Positions 63,751 to 64,000 of a stretch of DNA of 64,000 nucleotides are shown here, in pieces. This stretch comes from Leifsonia sp. ZF2019. GTDB taxonomy: Bacteria > Actinomycetota > Actinomycetes > Actinomycetales > Microbacteriaceae. Each line of letters opens with the position of its first letter. The first letter of the stretch is position 1. The notes under the pieces were generated by a model. The model searched no databases, was not told the origin of the DNA, and saw nothing but the letters and a program-made list of their open reading frames with translations. Location of the stretch: NCBI RefSeq assembly GCF_019924635.1, contig NZ_CP065037.1, positions 3,844,001-3,908,000 on the forward strand. Reading direction: 5' to 3'. The translations under genes and the position numbers were made by a program.

Positions 63751-64000
63751 TCACCCCTCCGTGCGGCGACGACGGCTCACGAAGACCGCACCTGCGGCGA
63801 GGAGCAGCACGGCGATCCCCCCGCCCAGCCAGAGCGCGGTGGAGTCACCGCCCGTCTTCGCCAGGTCGTCCTCGTCCTGCGTCGCCGACGGCGCTCCCGG
63901 CCCGGTGCCCGAGCCCGACCCGGAGCCGGAGGTGTCTCCCCCTCCCCCGCTGCCGGACGGATCCGCGGCGCGGATCTCGACCTCGAGGGAGGCTCTGACG
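63751..64000 (-). CDS. C-terminus of a wall-anchored surface protein (partial)
   Basis: The last 82 residues only; the rest lies beyond the window. A Gly/Ser-rich linker (SGSGSGSGTGPG) is followed by LAKTG, a hydrophobic helix (LGGGIAVLLLAAGAV) and SRRRRTEG, a sortase sorting signal. It is the same class of anchor as in the two other surface enzymes in the window. The catalytic or binding domain cannot be seen. It lies upstream of the discoidin gene on the same strand but a terminator separates them. Confidence 0.75.
   Translation of the reverse strand, partial: VRASLEVEIRAADPSGSGGGGDTSGSGSGSGTGPGAPSATQDEDDLAKTGGDSTALWLGGGIAVLLLAAGAVFVSRRRRTEG

Overview
The window is high-GC DNA that looks like a free-living or plant/soil-associated actinobacterium of the Microbacteriaceae type (Leifsonia-like; this placement is inference). 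The support is a dnaK-grpE-dnaJ-hspR operon with two HAIR operators, surface proteins ending in LAxTG-type sorting signals, an ECF41-type sigma factor, many LacI-regulated sugar ABC operons, and many genes whose -10 box sits 6-7 nt before the start codon, which implies leaderless mRNAs. No rRNA, tRNA, CRISPR array, transposase or phage gene was seen. No gap longer than about 330 bases lacks a gene or relic.

Layout. 1-3.5 kb: the end of a sugar MFS transporter, divergent from a LacI regulator, then a membrane-anchored esterase. 3.7-11.3 kb (minus strand): a carbohydrate ABC operon (binding protein, two permeases, LacI regulator, Gfo/Idh/MocA dehydrogenase) followed by threonine catabolism (tdh-kbl). 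11.5-14.4 kb: small genes (GAP-family membrane protein, unknown protein, isochorismatase-like hydrolase, small membrane protein) and a truncated carboxymuconolactone-decarboxylase relic, bounded by two copies of a palindromic repeat. 14.4-18.4 kb: the heat-shock operon. 18.6-26.4 kb: a tightly overlapping seven-gene sugar operon (binding protein, two permeases, alpha/beta hydrolase, Gfo/Idh/MocA oxidoreductase, PmoA-like protein, cupin) under a LacI regulator with two operator copies.

26.5-38.5 kb holds the most interesting region. An 11.6-kb catabolic cassette is bracketed by 204-bp direct repeats that differ at only 4 positions. The right copy is the 5' end of an intact small alarmone (ppGpp) synthetase gene; the left copy is a truncated relic of the same 5' end. 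The cassette encodes an Rbs/Lsr-type ABC importer, a close LsrF homologue, a GlpD-like FAD dehydrogenase, a LyxK/EryA-like FGGY kinase, a class II aldolase-SDR fusion and a GntR/HutC regulator. It is probably a rare-sugar or polyol phosphate pathway that does not match any single textbook route.

39-50 kb: an ECF41 sigma factor and its divergent SDR partner share an inverted repeat carrying ECF41-like promoters in both directions. Then follow a DUF2461 protein, an MFS transporter, a GyrI-like protein flanked by a second repeat family, a divergent pair of MarR-like proteins with large His/Gly/Asp-rich insertions, a frameshifted secreted glycosidase, isopentenyl-diphosphate isomerase, an SDR and an unknown protein. 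50.3-59.7 kb: dCTP deaminase, then a GH3 beta-glucosidase in one operon with an Opp/Dpp-type transporter. This operon is divergent from a TetR regulator across a perfect 10-10-10 operator. 59.7-64 kb: a large secreted discoidin-domain enzyme broken by a one-base frameshift, and the C-terminus of a further LAKTG surface protein.
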